NCBI GenBank assembly: GCA_009617715.1
Contig: VTFK01000144.1
Coordinates: forward strand, 372,001-436,000
Direction of reading: 5' to 3'
From: Plectrocnemia conspersa
Taxonomy: Eukaryota > Arthropoda > Insecta > Trichoptera > Polycentropodidae
Length of the DNA: 64,000 nt
The notes below the pieces were generated by a model, which saw only the letters and a program-made list of their open reading frames with translations, was not told the DNA's origin and did no database searches. Shown piece by piece: positions 62,601-64,000 of this stretch (positions are counted from its first letter, which is position 1; each line of letters begins with the position of its first letter). A program made the translations under genes and the position numbers.

Positions 62601-62920
62601 CAAATCAAGACCGCCTATCTCATCAGATCCCTGCAATCCATCTCCTTGTGGACCGAACGCAAAGTGTACATCTCGCGAAGGTTCACCAGCTTGCACTTGT
62701 TTACCTGGATACACCTCATATCCGCCTAATTGCCGTCCAGAGTGCACCATCAACTCCGAGTGTCCTGGAAATCTGGCTTGCATCAATCAAAAGTGCTTGG
62801 ACCCTTGCCCCGGTTCTTGTGGTTATAATGCTCAGTGTTCAGTGGTAAATCATAATGCAGTGTGTGTTTGCAATCGAGGATACACCGGAGATCCGTTCTC
62901 AGGCTGCATGGAGATTCCTG
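11591..62920 (+). CDS. dpy: dumpy, giant apical ECM protein (5' part, 53 exons)
   Basis: Dumpy is a very large membrane-anchored fibre of the insect apical extracellular matrix that links epidermis, tendon and tracheal cells to cuticle. That role is known from Drosophila. Here the exons encode, in order, a possible signal peptide, an LDLa-like module, calcium-binding EGFs (D-[IV]-[DN]-E-C), mixed EGF/Cys-rich modules, a Thr-rich repeat domain, and EGF-DPY-EGF units with PEC...ACxxxKCxDPCPGxCG signatures. Order and wording agree with the Drosophila protein through the N-terminal half. Coding exons sum to about 28.0 kb, against a Drosophila protein of about 23,000 residues, so less than half is present. 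The C-terminal ZP domain and membrane anchor lie beyond the right edge. Donors are mostly GTAAGT-like. Acceptors are YAG, except the doubtful AAG before exon 1. The true 5' end is uncertain and exon 27 needs two one-base corrections. Confidence 0.95.
11646..11847 (+). CDS. dpy: dumpy exon 1 (visible): LDLa-like N-terminal module
   Basis: Encodes EVFFLNLEDGYFGCQVND, then YELSKLCDGIQDC and a KELKCT end. This is the LDL-receptor-A-like module (CDGxxDCxxGxDE) at the dumpy N-terminus and is nearly identical in order to Drosophila. It ends phase 1 (donor GTGAAT). The left boundary is uncertain: it is either an AAG acceptor or continuous with the sequence from 11591. Confidence 0.85.
12055..12159 (+). 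CDS. dpy: dumpy exon 2: compact Cys-rich EGF-like module
   Basis: Joins in phase 1 as CT-DDC and encodes TNGVCLNGVCHCNDGYGGCNC, a laminin/EGF-like knot conserved in Drosophila dumpy directly after the LDLa-like module. Flanked by TTTAG and GTAATT. The phase is 1-1 and the length 105 bp. Confidence 0.92.
   Translation, partial: TTAPKTMALNAQTAFASTASVTVTTDMVDAIVKS
12238..12354 (+). CDS. dpy: dumpy exon 3: calcium-binding EGF
   Basis: A single complete cbEGF starting DVNECKTRPCDVFAHC and ending in the CTCFPGYIGNGFRC type. The D-x-N-E-C start and the C-x-N...F/Y pattern are the calcium-binding and beta-hydroxylation signature. It is a symmetrical phase 1-1 exon with donor GTAAGC. Confidence 0.93.
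12355..12964 (+). other. Intron 3
   Basis: A 610-bp AT-rich intron in phase 1. Nothing beyond the splice signals was recognised. Confidence 0.85.
12965..13096 (+). CDS. dpy: dumpy exon 4: calcium-binding EGF with CC pair
   Basis: One cbEGF (DINECADTSIATRC...NAECCNLPAHFIC) ending with EGDGEVEC. The adjacent cysteines in NAECCNLP match the same domain of Drosophila dumpy. Phase 1-1, with acceptor TTTAG and donor GTATGT. Confidence 0.93.
13168..13283 (+). CDS. dpy: dumpy exon 5: calcium-binding EGF (most)
   Basis: Encodes DINECEHPDVCGENAIC to FSGNPYDA. The final cysteine of this EGF is the first codon of the next exon, across a phase-0 intron, one of only two phase-0 introns seen. The donor is GTAAGT. 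Confidence 0.92.
13438..13693 (+). CDS. dpy: dumpy exon 6: two calcium-binding EGFs
   Basis: Begins with the closing Cys of the previous EGF, then DVDECASGKGCGPGAIC and DTNECLSRNTCGRDALC, each with a C-N-T-x-G-S/G turn and a final GC. Phase 0-1. Other frames open over this exon are shadows. Confidence 0.93.
13893..14153 (+). CDS. dpy: dumpy exon 7: two calcium-binding EGFs
   Basis: Encodes DINECDSPSGSPC and DVNECGRANSCGVNAKC domains, ending GHQSCE plus one base. The split codon across the following 3.8-kb intron makes Asn (CENVNEC), as in Drosophila CENINEC, which confirms the junction with exon 8. The donor is GTGTGT. Confidence 0.92.
14154..17986 (+). other. Intron 7 (3.8 kb) with repeat insertions
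   Basis: A large phase-1 intron. It contains a MITE-like element at about 14959-15592 and a reverse copy of the 5' repeat family at about 16011-16090. The remainder is AT-rich sequence with no recognised function. No alternative exon with a Cys-rich pattern was found. Confidence 0.8.
14959..15592. mobile_element. MITE-like element with ~95-bp terminal inverted repeats
   Basis: The left end (14959-15050) and right end (15499-15592) are inverted copies. They share a perfect 25-bp core (14965-14989 against 15561-15585) and the outer blocks TTCACC, CCTACAAAT and GCATATTTTA with scattered differences. The roughly 450-bp interior is AT-rich and encodes no transposase. A 28-bp interior string (15285-15312) is identical to 3786-3813. 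Non-autonomous DNA element of unassigned superfamily; target-site duplication not determined. Confidence 0.75.
17987..18240 (+). CDS. dpy: dumpy exon 8: two calcium-binding EGFs
   Basis: Encodes NVNECVDNPCGENAIC and DIDECVALERPCGPHATC, ending at EQ on a phase-0 donor. Close to the Drosophila NINECQDNPCGENAIC segment. Confidence 0.95.
18302..19037 (+). CDS. dpy: dumpy exon 9: Cys-rich module and three cbEGFs
   Basis: Opens VDVNILCNSNFDCTNNAEC, a dumpy-specific block. It continues with DVNECVDKPQLC, a non-calcium EGF, DINECDKVNGPSGRC and DVNECLRSDAC, and closes with CLCPEPNIGNDCR. The preceding intron is only 61 bp. Phase 0-1. Confidence 0.96.
19038..21336 (+). other. Intron 9 (2.3 kb)
   Basis: A phase-1 AT-rich intron carrying a decayed mariner transposase on the minus strand (about 20315-20915). 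Nothing else was recognised. Confidence 0.8.
20315..20915 (-). pseudogene. Mariner transposase relic
   Basis: Minus-strand fragments read SLWASHKLFEENLEQ, then RIFTVDK-stop-WI (compare the mariner VDEKWI motif), and further on YLFRSLSQFLGGKKCFTETD, the C-terminal mariner signature (DYHLFRSLxxFLxGKxF). The part between, which should hold the second catalytic Asp region, is missing or unrecognisable. Stops and frame changes break the copy, so it is inactive. It lies antisense to dumpy within intron 9. Confidence 0.8.
21337..22512 (+). CDS. dpy: dumpy exon 10: EGF array
   Basis: A 392-codon exon joined as CRH-PCESIHCG. Domains include DLDECAANPCPPGAIC, a non-calcium EGF, DVNECTEHRDKMVCG, the short NNTECHCQSPYKM segment, a GCSNGEKCPMGAEC module, EINECALGQQIC, a CVPPP-type Cys module (ECVCPPPFF), CERFPCGINAKC and DKDECADAPC. 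All match Drosophila order. The donor is GTAAGT, phase 1. Confidence 0.96.
22572..22778 (+). CDS. dpy: dumpy exon 11: DPY-like plus EGF module
   Basis: Encodes CVLLSGSPKAECLSNNDC, then ACVDGACISPCGSLSCGPNAYC and a short EGF tail ending ECLS. Matches the Drosophila segment CLSNDDCASNLAC. Phase 1-1. Confidence 0.94.
23061..23354 (+). CDS. dpy: dumpy exon 12: two EGF-like modules
   Basis: Reads LCDERICAEDATC, NEGPTCKCLNGFSGNPFPGG and CEGVICGIGAVC, ending LLCMP. Collinear with Drosophila. A CTAGTGAAA-type repeat lies 20-125 bp upstream of the acceptor. Confidence 0.94.
23423..26419 (+). CDS. dpy: dumpy exon 13: 999-codon EGF/Cys-module exon
   Basis: The longest exon of the N-terminal half. It runs from TTQYPECFPTCGKNAHC through cbEGF DINECNGNACGQNAVC, many EGF plus DPY-like pairs (for example CSKIQCGPNALC, CVTNNHVARCQCPPG, CPPGFKANP), and a block of short six-Cys units (CRSNSDCSNGEKC, CRNNKNCQSNEAC). 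It then has a second cbEGF DHNECLDNPCHKSAIC and ends with HSNKCT. Order agrees with Drosophila throughout. No internal stop; phase 1-1. Confidence 0.97.
26544..27212 (+). CDS. dpy: dumpy exon 14: cbEGF and EGF/DPY-like modules
   Basis: Reads EPCERMSCGKGTCQV, cbEGF DIDECASSPCHSTAVC, DPY-like CFVDSDCADSAVC, CGKNAFCTPEGHRAVC and further EGF modules, ending ANGLCT. Phase 1-1, donor GTGAGT. Confidence 0.95.
27286..27999 (+). CDS. dpy: dumpy exon 15: Cys-rich and EGF modules
   Basis: Starts SLCTSTRECIGDQLC, with short six-Cys units, CGRNAECSAVSHEAIC, CTSDNDCSSDKFC, and a non-calcium EGF (DFCAESPCAPGASCQN), ending with a CENSQDCPNGAEC unit. Collinear with Drosophila. Phase 1-1. Confidence 0.95.
28063..28257 (+). 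CDS. dpy: dumpy exon 16: EGF plus Cys unit
   Basis: Reads DVCESIVCGRNADC, then CRAGYDGNPNDIPNGC and CTSNKDCPNAKYC. A 65-codon symmetrical phase-1 exon, donor GTGAGT. Confidence 0.93.
28329..28511 (+). CDS. dpy: dumpy exon 17: Cys unit plus EGF
   Basis: Reads FCLMDEECNLSEKCVQGQC, NPPCGLNAACSC and QCSCPAGFTGNQEVEC. The EGF is slightly shortened (ACSCTNH). 61 codons, phase 1-1. Confidence 0.93.
28577..28708 (+). CDS. dpy: dumpy exon 18: short Cys units
   Basis: Reads ISCEHNSECIEGYSC and CQNDNQCALNERC. 44 codons, phase 1-1, matching the CHNDLECASNEKC block of Drosophila. Confidence 0.92.
28775..29495 (+). CDS. dpy: dumpy exon 19: DPY-like and EGF modules
   Basis: Opens TCRVDNDCFLGHICLQN, nearly identical to Drosophila. 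It continues with CHSDDDCSASESC, CGPNALCSVSNQRASC, three short units and CGTNAVCQVENHAKIC, and ends CQSSCRR. It ends in phase 2 (donor GTATTT), the only phase-2 intron found. Confidence 0.94.
29496..29866 (+). other. Intron 19
   Basis: A 371-bp AT-rich intron, phase 2, with nothing recognised inside. Confidence 0.85.
29867..30042 (+). CDS. dpy: dumpy exon 20: short Cys units
   Basis: The split codon makes Ser, so the junction reads CRRSDQNCLSNEKC, followed by CNSDSSCASGQIC and CRSDVSCESTEAC units. Matches Drosophila CRNDQNCLADERC. Phase 2-1. Confidence 0.92.
30110..31036 (+). CDS. dpy: dumpy exon 21: EGF and DPY-like modules
   Basis: Reads DPCTLSNQCGKCSEC, a Cys-dense NANCQCDAAGYC unit, CGRNALCHVSQHQTIC, a DPY-like CNSDVDCAADKQC, CGINAQCRIVNRQAQC and CGINARCRDMPDATYEC, ending IVE plus the first base of a Cys codon. 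Phase 1-1, 309 codons. Confidence 0.95.
31037..32137 (+). other. Intron 21 with a duplicated block
   Basis: A 1.1-kb intron. A segment at about 31111-31280 is repeated in the same orientation at about 31917-32060. Both copies contain CCGGTTGTGCAATAC-like and TATAGCATACRATGA sequences. No repeat family was recognised. Confidence 0.75.
32138..32275 (+). CDS. dpy: dumpy exon 22: divergent EGF
   Basis: Joins as CSVDRTPIDCRTTGCGKNGEC, then RCPPGTKGRPDVEC. 46 codons, matching the DCRTLGCEVGGC block of Drosophila. Phase 1-1, donor GTAAGT. Confidence 0.9.
32276..33095 (+). other. Intron 22
   Basis: An 820-bp AT-rich phase-1 intron. The last 250 bp are somewhat more GC-rich but carry no supportable exon. 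Confidence 0.8.
33096..33881 (+). CDS. dpy: dumpy exon 23: last conserved block before the Thr-rich region
   Basis: Reads HIECTGDFDCPREKAC, CGEGAICRAALHRPRC, CPQCYVGSPKVAC, CRNNNQCPSHLEC, CVCKSGFILNELGELTC, CLRDTGCPANSAC and CKFCPNGFMPDAKYGCLK. All are in the order of Drosophila dumpy immediately upstream of its Thr/Pro-rich repeats. 262 codons, phase 1-1. Confidence 0.95.
33882..36167 (+). other. Intron 23 (2.3 kb)
   Basis: AT-rich intron with several hairpin-capable palindromes: a nearly perfect 30-bp one at 34941-34970, and a longer imperfect pair with arms at about 35984-36016 and 36047-36082. No exon or transposase was recognised. Confidence 0.75.
36168..36311 (+). CDS. dpy: dumpy exon 24: DPY-like Cys module
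   Basis: Reads DSECTTHDECGIQQAC and ASPCSSKQDCQVRDHQPIC, ending IKG. 48 codons, phase 1-1. The donor GTTGAT is weak, but the frame and Cys pattern support the exon. It is not closely alignable to the corresponding Drosophila stretch. Confidence 0.82.
36312..36650 (+). other. Intron 24
   Basis: A 339-bp AT-rich intron with nothing recognised. Confidence 0.75.
36651..36719 (+). CDS. dpy: dumpy exon 25: 23-codon Cys-rich micro-exon
   Basis: Reads VCQCQTALDCRGNAHC and then DGCHCIQ, seven cysteines in 23 codons. Phase 1-1 between TTTCAG and GTATAT. Supported by frame continuity and cysteine density. Confidence 0.8.
36926..37006 (+). CDS. dpy: dumpy exon 26: 27-codon Cys-rich micro-exon
   Basis: Reads SKDPTPSNCEHCPPGIPC and then DPFSGACMQ, phase 1-1, with acceptor CATAG and donor GTAAGA. 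It links the Cys-rich half to the Thr-rich exon. Confidence 0.8.
37007..38683 (+). other. Intron 26 (1.7 kb)
   Basis: AT-rich intron. It contains a coding-like minus-strand island (37373-37606, listed separately) and a perfect 30-bp palindrome of A/T runs at 38116-38145. Confidence 0.75.
37376..37588 (-). other. Coding-like island on the minus strand, identity unknown
   Basis: In an otherwise AT-rich intron, about 210 bp with more balanced base use read on the minus strand as MLDDQNWLSVTLEDDSKP, then IIRFKESLKDC and a VPLDCRTRSTGVIYSMFF segment before a stop. Its mixed charged/hydrophobic composition with three Cys looks more like real protein than the usual AT-rich chance frames. I do not recognise it. 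It could be an exon of a nested gene, a processed gene fragment or part of a transposon. Confidence 0.3.
38684..43946 (+). CDS. dpy: dumpy exon 27: Thr-rich repeat domain (two frame breaks)
   Basis: A 5.3-kb exon encoding about 1,690 residues of Thr/Ser/Asp/Glu-rich sequence, then a Cys-rich end (CVADADCPPSEAC, CGSNAICTVSYH, ending DCKR). The first part (38684-40630) is irregular and Thr-rich. From about 40900 to 43540 it is built from diverged tandem units of the type LNVATSKEILRETTT, ETPTTKI and YFIDESNTTDSG, with ten copies of the FIDESN-type box. It sits where Drosophila has its Thr/Pro-rich PIGSFEAST repeats but is poor in Pro. The frame changes at the A-run 40629-40633 and again at 41114-41120. 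One extra A at each restores continuity, and the exon length is short by exactly two bases. Confidence 0.9.
40900..43540 (+). repeat. dpy: Thr-rich coding tandem repeats
   Basis: Diverged tandem units inside exon 27. Sub-units of about 22-25 codons (…SKEILRETTTxxTPTTKI) group into higher-order units ended by a (Y/H/D)F(I/T/V)DESN(T) box at about 41018, 41339, 41610, 41790, 42138, 42489, 42760, 43036, 43310 and 43520. Spacing is about 180-350 bp. The antisense strand is also open over long stretches because of the codon pattern. Confidence 0.85.
43947..44985 (+). other. Intron 27
   Basis: A 1.04-kb AT-rich intron. A more balanced patch at about 44660-44790 contains short inverted pieces (AGTTCCCAGTGCTGCCA against CTTAAGAACTGGCAA), perhaps repeat debris. 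No exon was recognised. Confidence 0.7.
44986..45204 (+). CDS. dpy: dumpy exon 28: DPY plus EGF
   Basis: A linker EPPGSSKSPE precedes CQSDSDCIDTEACYMGLC (DPY-type) and the EGF CGIGAKCHAKMHRPIC, ending FPFKK. 73 codons, phase 1-1. Confidence 0.92.
45205..45520 (+). other. Intron 28
   Basis: A 316-bp AT-rich intron with nothing recognised. Confidence 0.8.
45521..45703 (+). CDS. dpy: dumpy exon 29: DPY plus EGF
   Basis: Reads LSCDGNEECQLTEAC, CAHNAVCINTNHGSDC and DFQGNGYVGC. 61 codons, phase 1-1. Confidence 0.92.
45704..46488 (+). other. Intron 29 containing a hAT-like short element
   Basis: A 785-bp intron. Most of it is a GC-patchy insertion at about 45749-46238 that begins CAGTGGCGG and ends CGCCACTG (listed separately). 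Confidence 0.75.
45749..46238. mobile_element. Non-autonomous hAT-like element (CAGTGGCG termini)
   Basis: Begins CAGTGGCGGTTCG and ends AGCTACGCCACTG. The outermost 8-9 bp are inverted repeats, and CAGTGGCG(TAGC) termini are common in hAT-type elements. The interior has GC-rich pieces, a run of nine or more G, and no transposase frame. No clear 8-bp target duplication was found at the edges, so boundaries or class may be wrong. Confidence 0.45.
46489..46689 (+). CDS. dpy: dumpy exon 30: DPY plus EGF
   Basis: Reads VINNKQICQYNEDC, LCKNPCQEDSCGDNAEC and ECKCFAGFSGNPYIEC. 67 codons, phase 1-1. Confidence 0.92.
46761..47051 (+). CDS. dpy: dumpy exon 31: DPY plus two EGFs
   Basis: Reads VQGCKSNSECQTSEAC, CGLNAICEVVNHVHHC and CGINALCEIDDGNPIC, ending NPFKNC. 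97 codons, phase 1-1. Confidence 0.93.
47124..48266 (+). CDS. dpy: dumpy exon 32: EGF run and first full EGF-DPY-EGF units
   Basis: 381 codons. Five to six EGFs (CVPNKCGPNSGC, CNPSPCGPNTQC, CEPNPCGIGASC, CQPGPCGPNADC, CNPNPCGPNAIC) come before the DPY units CKIDDDCPLNKAC and PECTINSDCESDQAC with their trailing EGFs. Ends MCIRI, phase 1-1. Confidence 0.95.
48339..48665 (+). CDS. dpy: dumpy exon 33: divergent EGF, DPY, EGF
   Basis: Reads QPCSSSPCNSDISC with an unusual ICDACYDNTINPNC EGF half, DPY PECLVNADCPFDKSC, and EGF CGINALCGVYNHNPIC. 109 codons, phase 1-1. Confidence 0.93.
48727..50007 (+). CDS. dpy: dumpy exon 34: four fused EGF-DPY-EGF units (B, A1, A2, B)
   Basis: 427 codons hold four units without introns. 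Their DPY signatures are PECVLNTDCPTTMAC, PECIVSSECEQTKSC, PECIISQECPRDKAC and PECTINPDCPNHLAC. Unit 1 starts the B-A1-A2 order that continues to exon 53. Phase 1-1, ends PLT plus one base. Confidence 0.95.
50008..50566 (+). other. Intron 34
   Basis: A 559-bp intron. A GC-richer patch at about 50140-50240 of unknown origin stands out. Otherwise AT-rich. Confidence 0.75.
50567..50869 (+). CDS. dpy: dumpy exon 35: EGF-DPY-EGF unit, type A1
   Basis: Linker ILPPQ, EGF CQPNTCGPYSNC...YVGSPPSC, DPY PECVMSSECRQNEAC, EGF CGFNAKCQVINHNPIC. 101 codons, phase 1-1. Confidence 0.95.
50933..51250 (+). CDS. dpy: dumpy exon 36: EGF-DPY-EGF unit, type A2
   Basis: Linker DNPPIISE, EGF CLSSLCGANAEC, DPY PECVIHQDCPTTLAC, EGF CGFNAVCYVQNHKPMC. 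106 codons, phase 1-1, donor GTAAGA. Confidence 0.95.
51251..51752 (+). other. Intron 36
   Basis: A 502-bp AT-rich intron with a strong pyrimidine tract before exon 37. Nothing else was recognised. Confidence 0.8.
51753..52067 (+). CDS. dpy: dumpy exon 37: EGF-DPY-EGF unit, type B
   Basis: Linker AIDLPK, EGF CNPSPCGTNAIC with SNGAGSC and YYGNPYVSC, DPY PECTLNSDCDRTKAC, EGF CGMNAECHVINHTPIC. 105 codons, phase 1-1. Confidence 0.95.
52141..52461 (+). CDS. dpy: dumpy exon 38: EGF-DPY-EGF unit, type A1
   Basis: Linker IVIDEPKHT, EGF CSPSPCGPYSIC, DPY PECVISADCPADQAC, EGF CGSNARCTVVNHNPVC. 107 codons, phase 1-1. Confidence 0.95.
52540..52857 (+). CDS. dpy: dumpy exon 39: EGF-DPY-EGF unit, type A2
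   Basis: Linker NIEPRPSG, EGF CVPSPCGPNSQC, DPY PECIINEECPGNLAC, EGF CGVNANCRVVQHSPLC. 106 codons, phase 1-1, donor GTATGA. Confidence 0.95.
52858..54072 (+). other. Intron 39 (1.2 kb)
   Basis: AT-rich intron. A slightly GC-richer stretch at about 53205-53330 has no recognised identity. No Cys-rich exon is present, and the module order across it is uninterrupted. Confidence 0.8.
54073..54399 (+). CDS. dpy: dumpy exon 40: EGF-DPY-EGF unit, type B
   Basis: Linker ITQPVEAPKD, EGF CHPSPCGANAIC with YNGAGSC, DPY PECVTNSDCNWDKAC, EGF CGENAECKVLNHAPSC. 109 codons, phase 1-1. Confidence 0.95.
54466..54783 (+). CDS. dpy: dumpy exon 41: EGF-DPY-EGF unit, type A1
   Basis: Linker IYKEEEPK, EGF CQLSPCGPYSQC, DPY PECLISADCPQNKAC, EGF CGLNAQCHVINHNPIC. 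106 codons, phase 1-1. Confidence 0.95.
54870..55187 (+). CDS. dpy: dumpy exon 42: EGF-DPY-EGF unit, type A2
   Basis: Linker KPIKDIPSG, EGF CVPSPCGPNSVC, DPY PECTINAECHGNLAC, EGF CGLHAYCNVANHVPLC. 106 codons, phase 1-1. Confidence 0.95.
55276..55599 (+). CDS. dpy: dumpy exon 43: EGF-DPY-EGF unit, type B
   Basis: Linker INPSTEPPR, EGF CQPSPCGANAVC with RNGAGSC, DPY PQCVTNSDCDRSKAC (Gln in place of the usual Glu), EGF CGINAECRVINHAPSC. 108 codons, phase 1-1. Confidence 0.95.
55600..55905 (+). other. Intron 43
   Basis: A 306-bp AT-rich intron with nothing recognised. Confidence 0.85.
55906..56214 (+). CDS. dpy: dumpy exon 44: EGF-DPY-EGF unit, type A1
   Basis: Linker GKEIYPI, EGF CLPSPCGPNSLC, DPY PECIVSTECSQNKAC, EGF CGLNARCQVVNHNPIC. 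103 codons, phase 1-1. Confidence 0.95.
56281..56601 (+). CDS. dpy: dumpy exon 45: EGF-DPY-EGF unit, type A2
   Basis: Linker EVMPTKDENL, EGF CAPSPCGPNSEC, DPY PECTSDSECTSNMGC (Gly for the usual Ala), EGF CGVNALCTTINHKAVC with an atypical GDADFQC end. 107 codons, phase 1-1. Confidence 0.95.
56602..57399 (+). other. Intron 45
   Basis: A 798-bp intron. The last 200 bp include TGGCTGAGCATAGGCCC near 57330, reminiscent of insect non-LTR retrotransposon ends. That is a weak, short resemblance. Otherwise AT-rich. Confidence 0.65.
57400..57735 (+). CDS. dpy: dumpy exon 46: EGF-DPY-EGF unit, type B
   Basis: Linker ETPPTILST, EGF CKPSPCGPNAEC with a longer DPYDQSRGC end, DPY RECENNDDCISNMAC (Arg for the usual Pro), EGF CGTYAECDVINHVPRC. 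112 codons, phase 1-1. Confidence 0.95.
57802..58116 (+). CDS. dpy: dumpy exon 47: EGF-DPY-EGF unit, type A1
   Basis: Linker SPAPKTPE, EGF CDSSPCGPNSQC, DPY PECIVNSECDLSKAC, EGF CGLRAQCAVRNHNPIC. 105 codons, phase 1-1. Confidence 0.95.
58188..58520 (+). CDS. dpy: dumpy exon 48: EGF-DPY-EGF unit, type A2
   Basis: Linker PPVTEEPNTERPP, EGF CEPSPCGPNSRC, DPY PECSISSECPSELAC, EGF CGIEAKCHVLNHVAVC. 111 codons, phase 1-1. Confidence 0.95.
58587..60161 (+). CDS. dpy: dumpy exon 49: five fused EGF-DPY-EGF units (B, A1, A2, B, A1)
   Basis: 1575 bp, or five times 315. DPY signatures are PECIASQECSRDKAC, PECVVSSECPPTRAC, PECVINQDCPSVKAC, PECVLSSDCPTNKAC and PECVVNTECPSNQAC. The first unit has a shortened EGF (NAECYEGKCTC). 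Open throughout, phase 1-1, donor GTAAAA. Confidence 0.96.
60220..60543 (+). CDS. dpy: dumpy exon 50: EGF-DPY-EGF unit, type A2
   Basis: Linker VIEVPQKAPED, EGF CYPSPCGLYSEC, DPY PECLVNTDCPADRAC, EGF CGFNAECKVYNRVPSC. 108 codons, phase 1-1. Confidence 0.95.
60621..60932 (+). CDS. dpy: dumpy exon 51: EGF-DPY-EGF unit, type B (short EGF)
   Basis: Linker VKAPEKSD, shortened EGF CNPSPCGPNAQCRNGECEC, DPY PECTSNTDCSPSKAC, EGF CGQGADCNVYNHIPMC. 104 codons, phase 1-1, donor GTAGGT. Confidence 0.95.
60992..61294 (+). CDS. dpy: dumpy exon 52: EGF-DPY-EGF unit, type A1
   Basis: Linker ESTN, EGF CSPSPCGPNSNC, DPY PECVVSSDCPLTQAC, EGF CGQNARCQVINHNPIC. 101 codons, phase 1-1. Confidence 0.95.
61295..62596 (+). 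other. Intron 52 with a GC-rich island
   Basis: A 1.3-kb phase-1 intron. Roughly 61320-62290 is much more GC-rich than other introns and has a fragmented minus-strand coding look (open at 61930-62205). I do not recognise the family. The rest is ordinary AT-rich intron. Confidence 0.7.
62597..62920 (+). CDS. dpy: dumpy exon 53: EGF-DPY-EGF unit, type A2 (last in window)
   Basis: Linker EDKSRPPISSD, EGF CNPSPCGPNAKC, DPY PECTINSECPGNLAC, EGF CGYNAQCSVVNHNAVC. 108 codons, phase 1-1, donor GTGAGT. A second in-frame acceptor six bases upstream would start it at 62591 and add Val-Ser. Confidence 0.94.
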
Positions 62921-64000
62921 GTGAGTCAATTTTATCGATTATATACATTTTAATACAATTTATAAACATGTATTTATTCACCGCATCATGAATAAGATGA
63001 ATGAGTGTGAATTTTTTATTTAATTCAGTGATTACAAACTGGAACATATTGTCTTCATCTTATGCATGATATTGCAATTTATGGTTGTCTAACATTAAAT
63101 ATATTCATACTTAGCAATAAAATACGCAGCCATAAGTTACAATTGAACTATATTAATATTGTAGTTAGTTTGGGCACATATACTTACAAATAATGGGCAT
63201 ATTTTTAGATTTAATCATACTTTTAAAAAAATTTTAGTCAATTTTATTATAGAAGATAAATTAAAACTGAATCTAAAAGTATTTTTATGCCCAAGCTTTA
63301 TTTATTTAGTTAAGTGTAGGATACTAATAATACATGACAAGTTAAATTATATGTAAGCTTAAACCTTTATCACGTTTTTAATGACGACAATGCAAATAAT
63401 AAAAAAATACAGTATTAAAAAATCGATAAAAAATGGCTTTGTCAATTTTGTACTATAGATTAAATAGCAGTTAAAAGTAAAACAATAGTAACGTTAGTAA
63501 GCATACTTAATTTATCAATCTATAGTTTTGTGCACATTTAAAGAAAACTTAACCAATACATGTATATATAAACTATGGGGGAAAATATTAAAACATTTTT
63601 CTTAAAAAATAAATAAAAATATGGATTGTTTTATAGTGGAACAAATATTTAGATGAATATTATCAGTAAATAAATTACATTTTTAAATTTTTCGTGTAAT
63701 TTATCCCTTACTTATAATATTAACTAGCCATCACTGTTGAAATATTTACGTTCTATAAAAACCGTGGGTACTCTTTTTTGCAATATATTAAATATTTTTT
63801 TAGAATGTATCAATATTAAAGCATATTATAGGTAGAAGTTTAACTTGTCAGATTATAAACGATGTTTTCAAATAGTCGATTAATGACATAAAAAGATGAG
63901 TTATATGCAAGCTATTAAGTAATATAAAAAAAATTAAAAAATTAGAATAGGTTTAACGTTTATTCGACTACATCGATTATGATTTATTGGTTTTCATTTT
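62921..64000 (+). other. Intron 53 (continues past the window)
   Basis: AT-rich sequence with no exon. An acceptor-like TTCAG at about 63024-63028 opens a frame that stops after about 13 codons without cysteines. The next dumpy exon must lie beyond the right edge. Confidence 0.8.

Noticed and set aside
63029..63070. Possible further exon after a TTCAG acceptor
   Set aside because: Stops after about 13 codons and has no cysteines or EGF/DPY pattern.

Overview
The window is AT-rich eukaryotic DNA with the signature of an insect genome: short phase-1 exons bounded by GT..AG introns, dense interspersed-repeat debris, a dead mariner transposase, and one huge extracellular-matrix gene. All confidently coding sequence belongs to one plus-strand gene, the orthologue of Drosophila dumpy (dpy). 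The assignment rests on long collinear agreement, from memory of the Drosophila protein, with the conserved N-terminal half (for example the blocks LEDGYFGCQV, YELSKLCDG, DVNILCxSNFDCTNNAEC, CLCPEPNIGNDCR and TCRVDNDCFLGHxC), followed by a Thr-rich region and then tandem EGF-DPY-EGF modules. The insect order cannot be fixed from the sequence.

Layout. 1-11590 holds no recognisable gene: it is upstream or first-intron DNA with repeats, fold-back elements and a few GC-rich islands. 11591-37006 carries a possible signal peptide, an LDLa-like module, a run of calcium-binding EGF domains and then many short EGF/DPY-like Cys-rich modules (exons 1-26). 38684-43946 is one 5.3-kb exon (27) encoding a Thr/Ser/Asp/Glu-rich repetitive domain, the positional counterpart of the Drosophila PIGSFEAST region. 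It is interrupted by two one-base frame changes in A-runs. 44986-62920 (exons 28-53) encodes EGF and about 30 DPY modules, mostly one EGF-DPY-EGF unit of about 105 residues per exon. The gene runs off the right edge; no ZP domain, transmembrane segment or stop is in the window.

I reconstruct 53 coding exons, about 28.0 kb of CDS or roughly 9,300 residues. Every exon length agrees with its splice phases, except exon 27, which is short by exactly the two bases its frame breaks imply. Introns are phase 1 except 5/6 and 8/9 (phase 0) and 19/20 (phase 2).

The most striking structure is a strict three-module higher-order repeat: from exon 34 to exon 53 the EGF-DPY-EGF units follow the order B-A1-A2 nine times without a break, whether a unit has its own exon or is fused into a long one. 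Introns hold a MITE with about 95-bp inverted ends, a hAT-like short element, a mariner relic, a duplicated block, a GC-rich island of unknown origin and a minus-strand coding-like island. No tRNA, rRNA or CRISPR array was seen.
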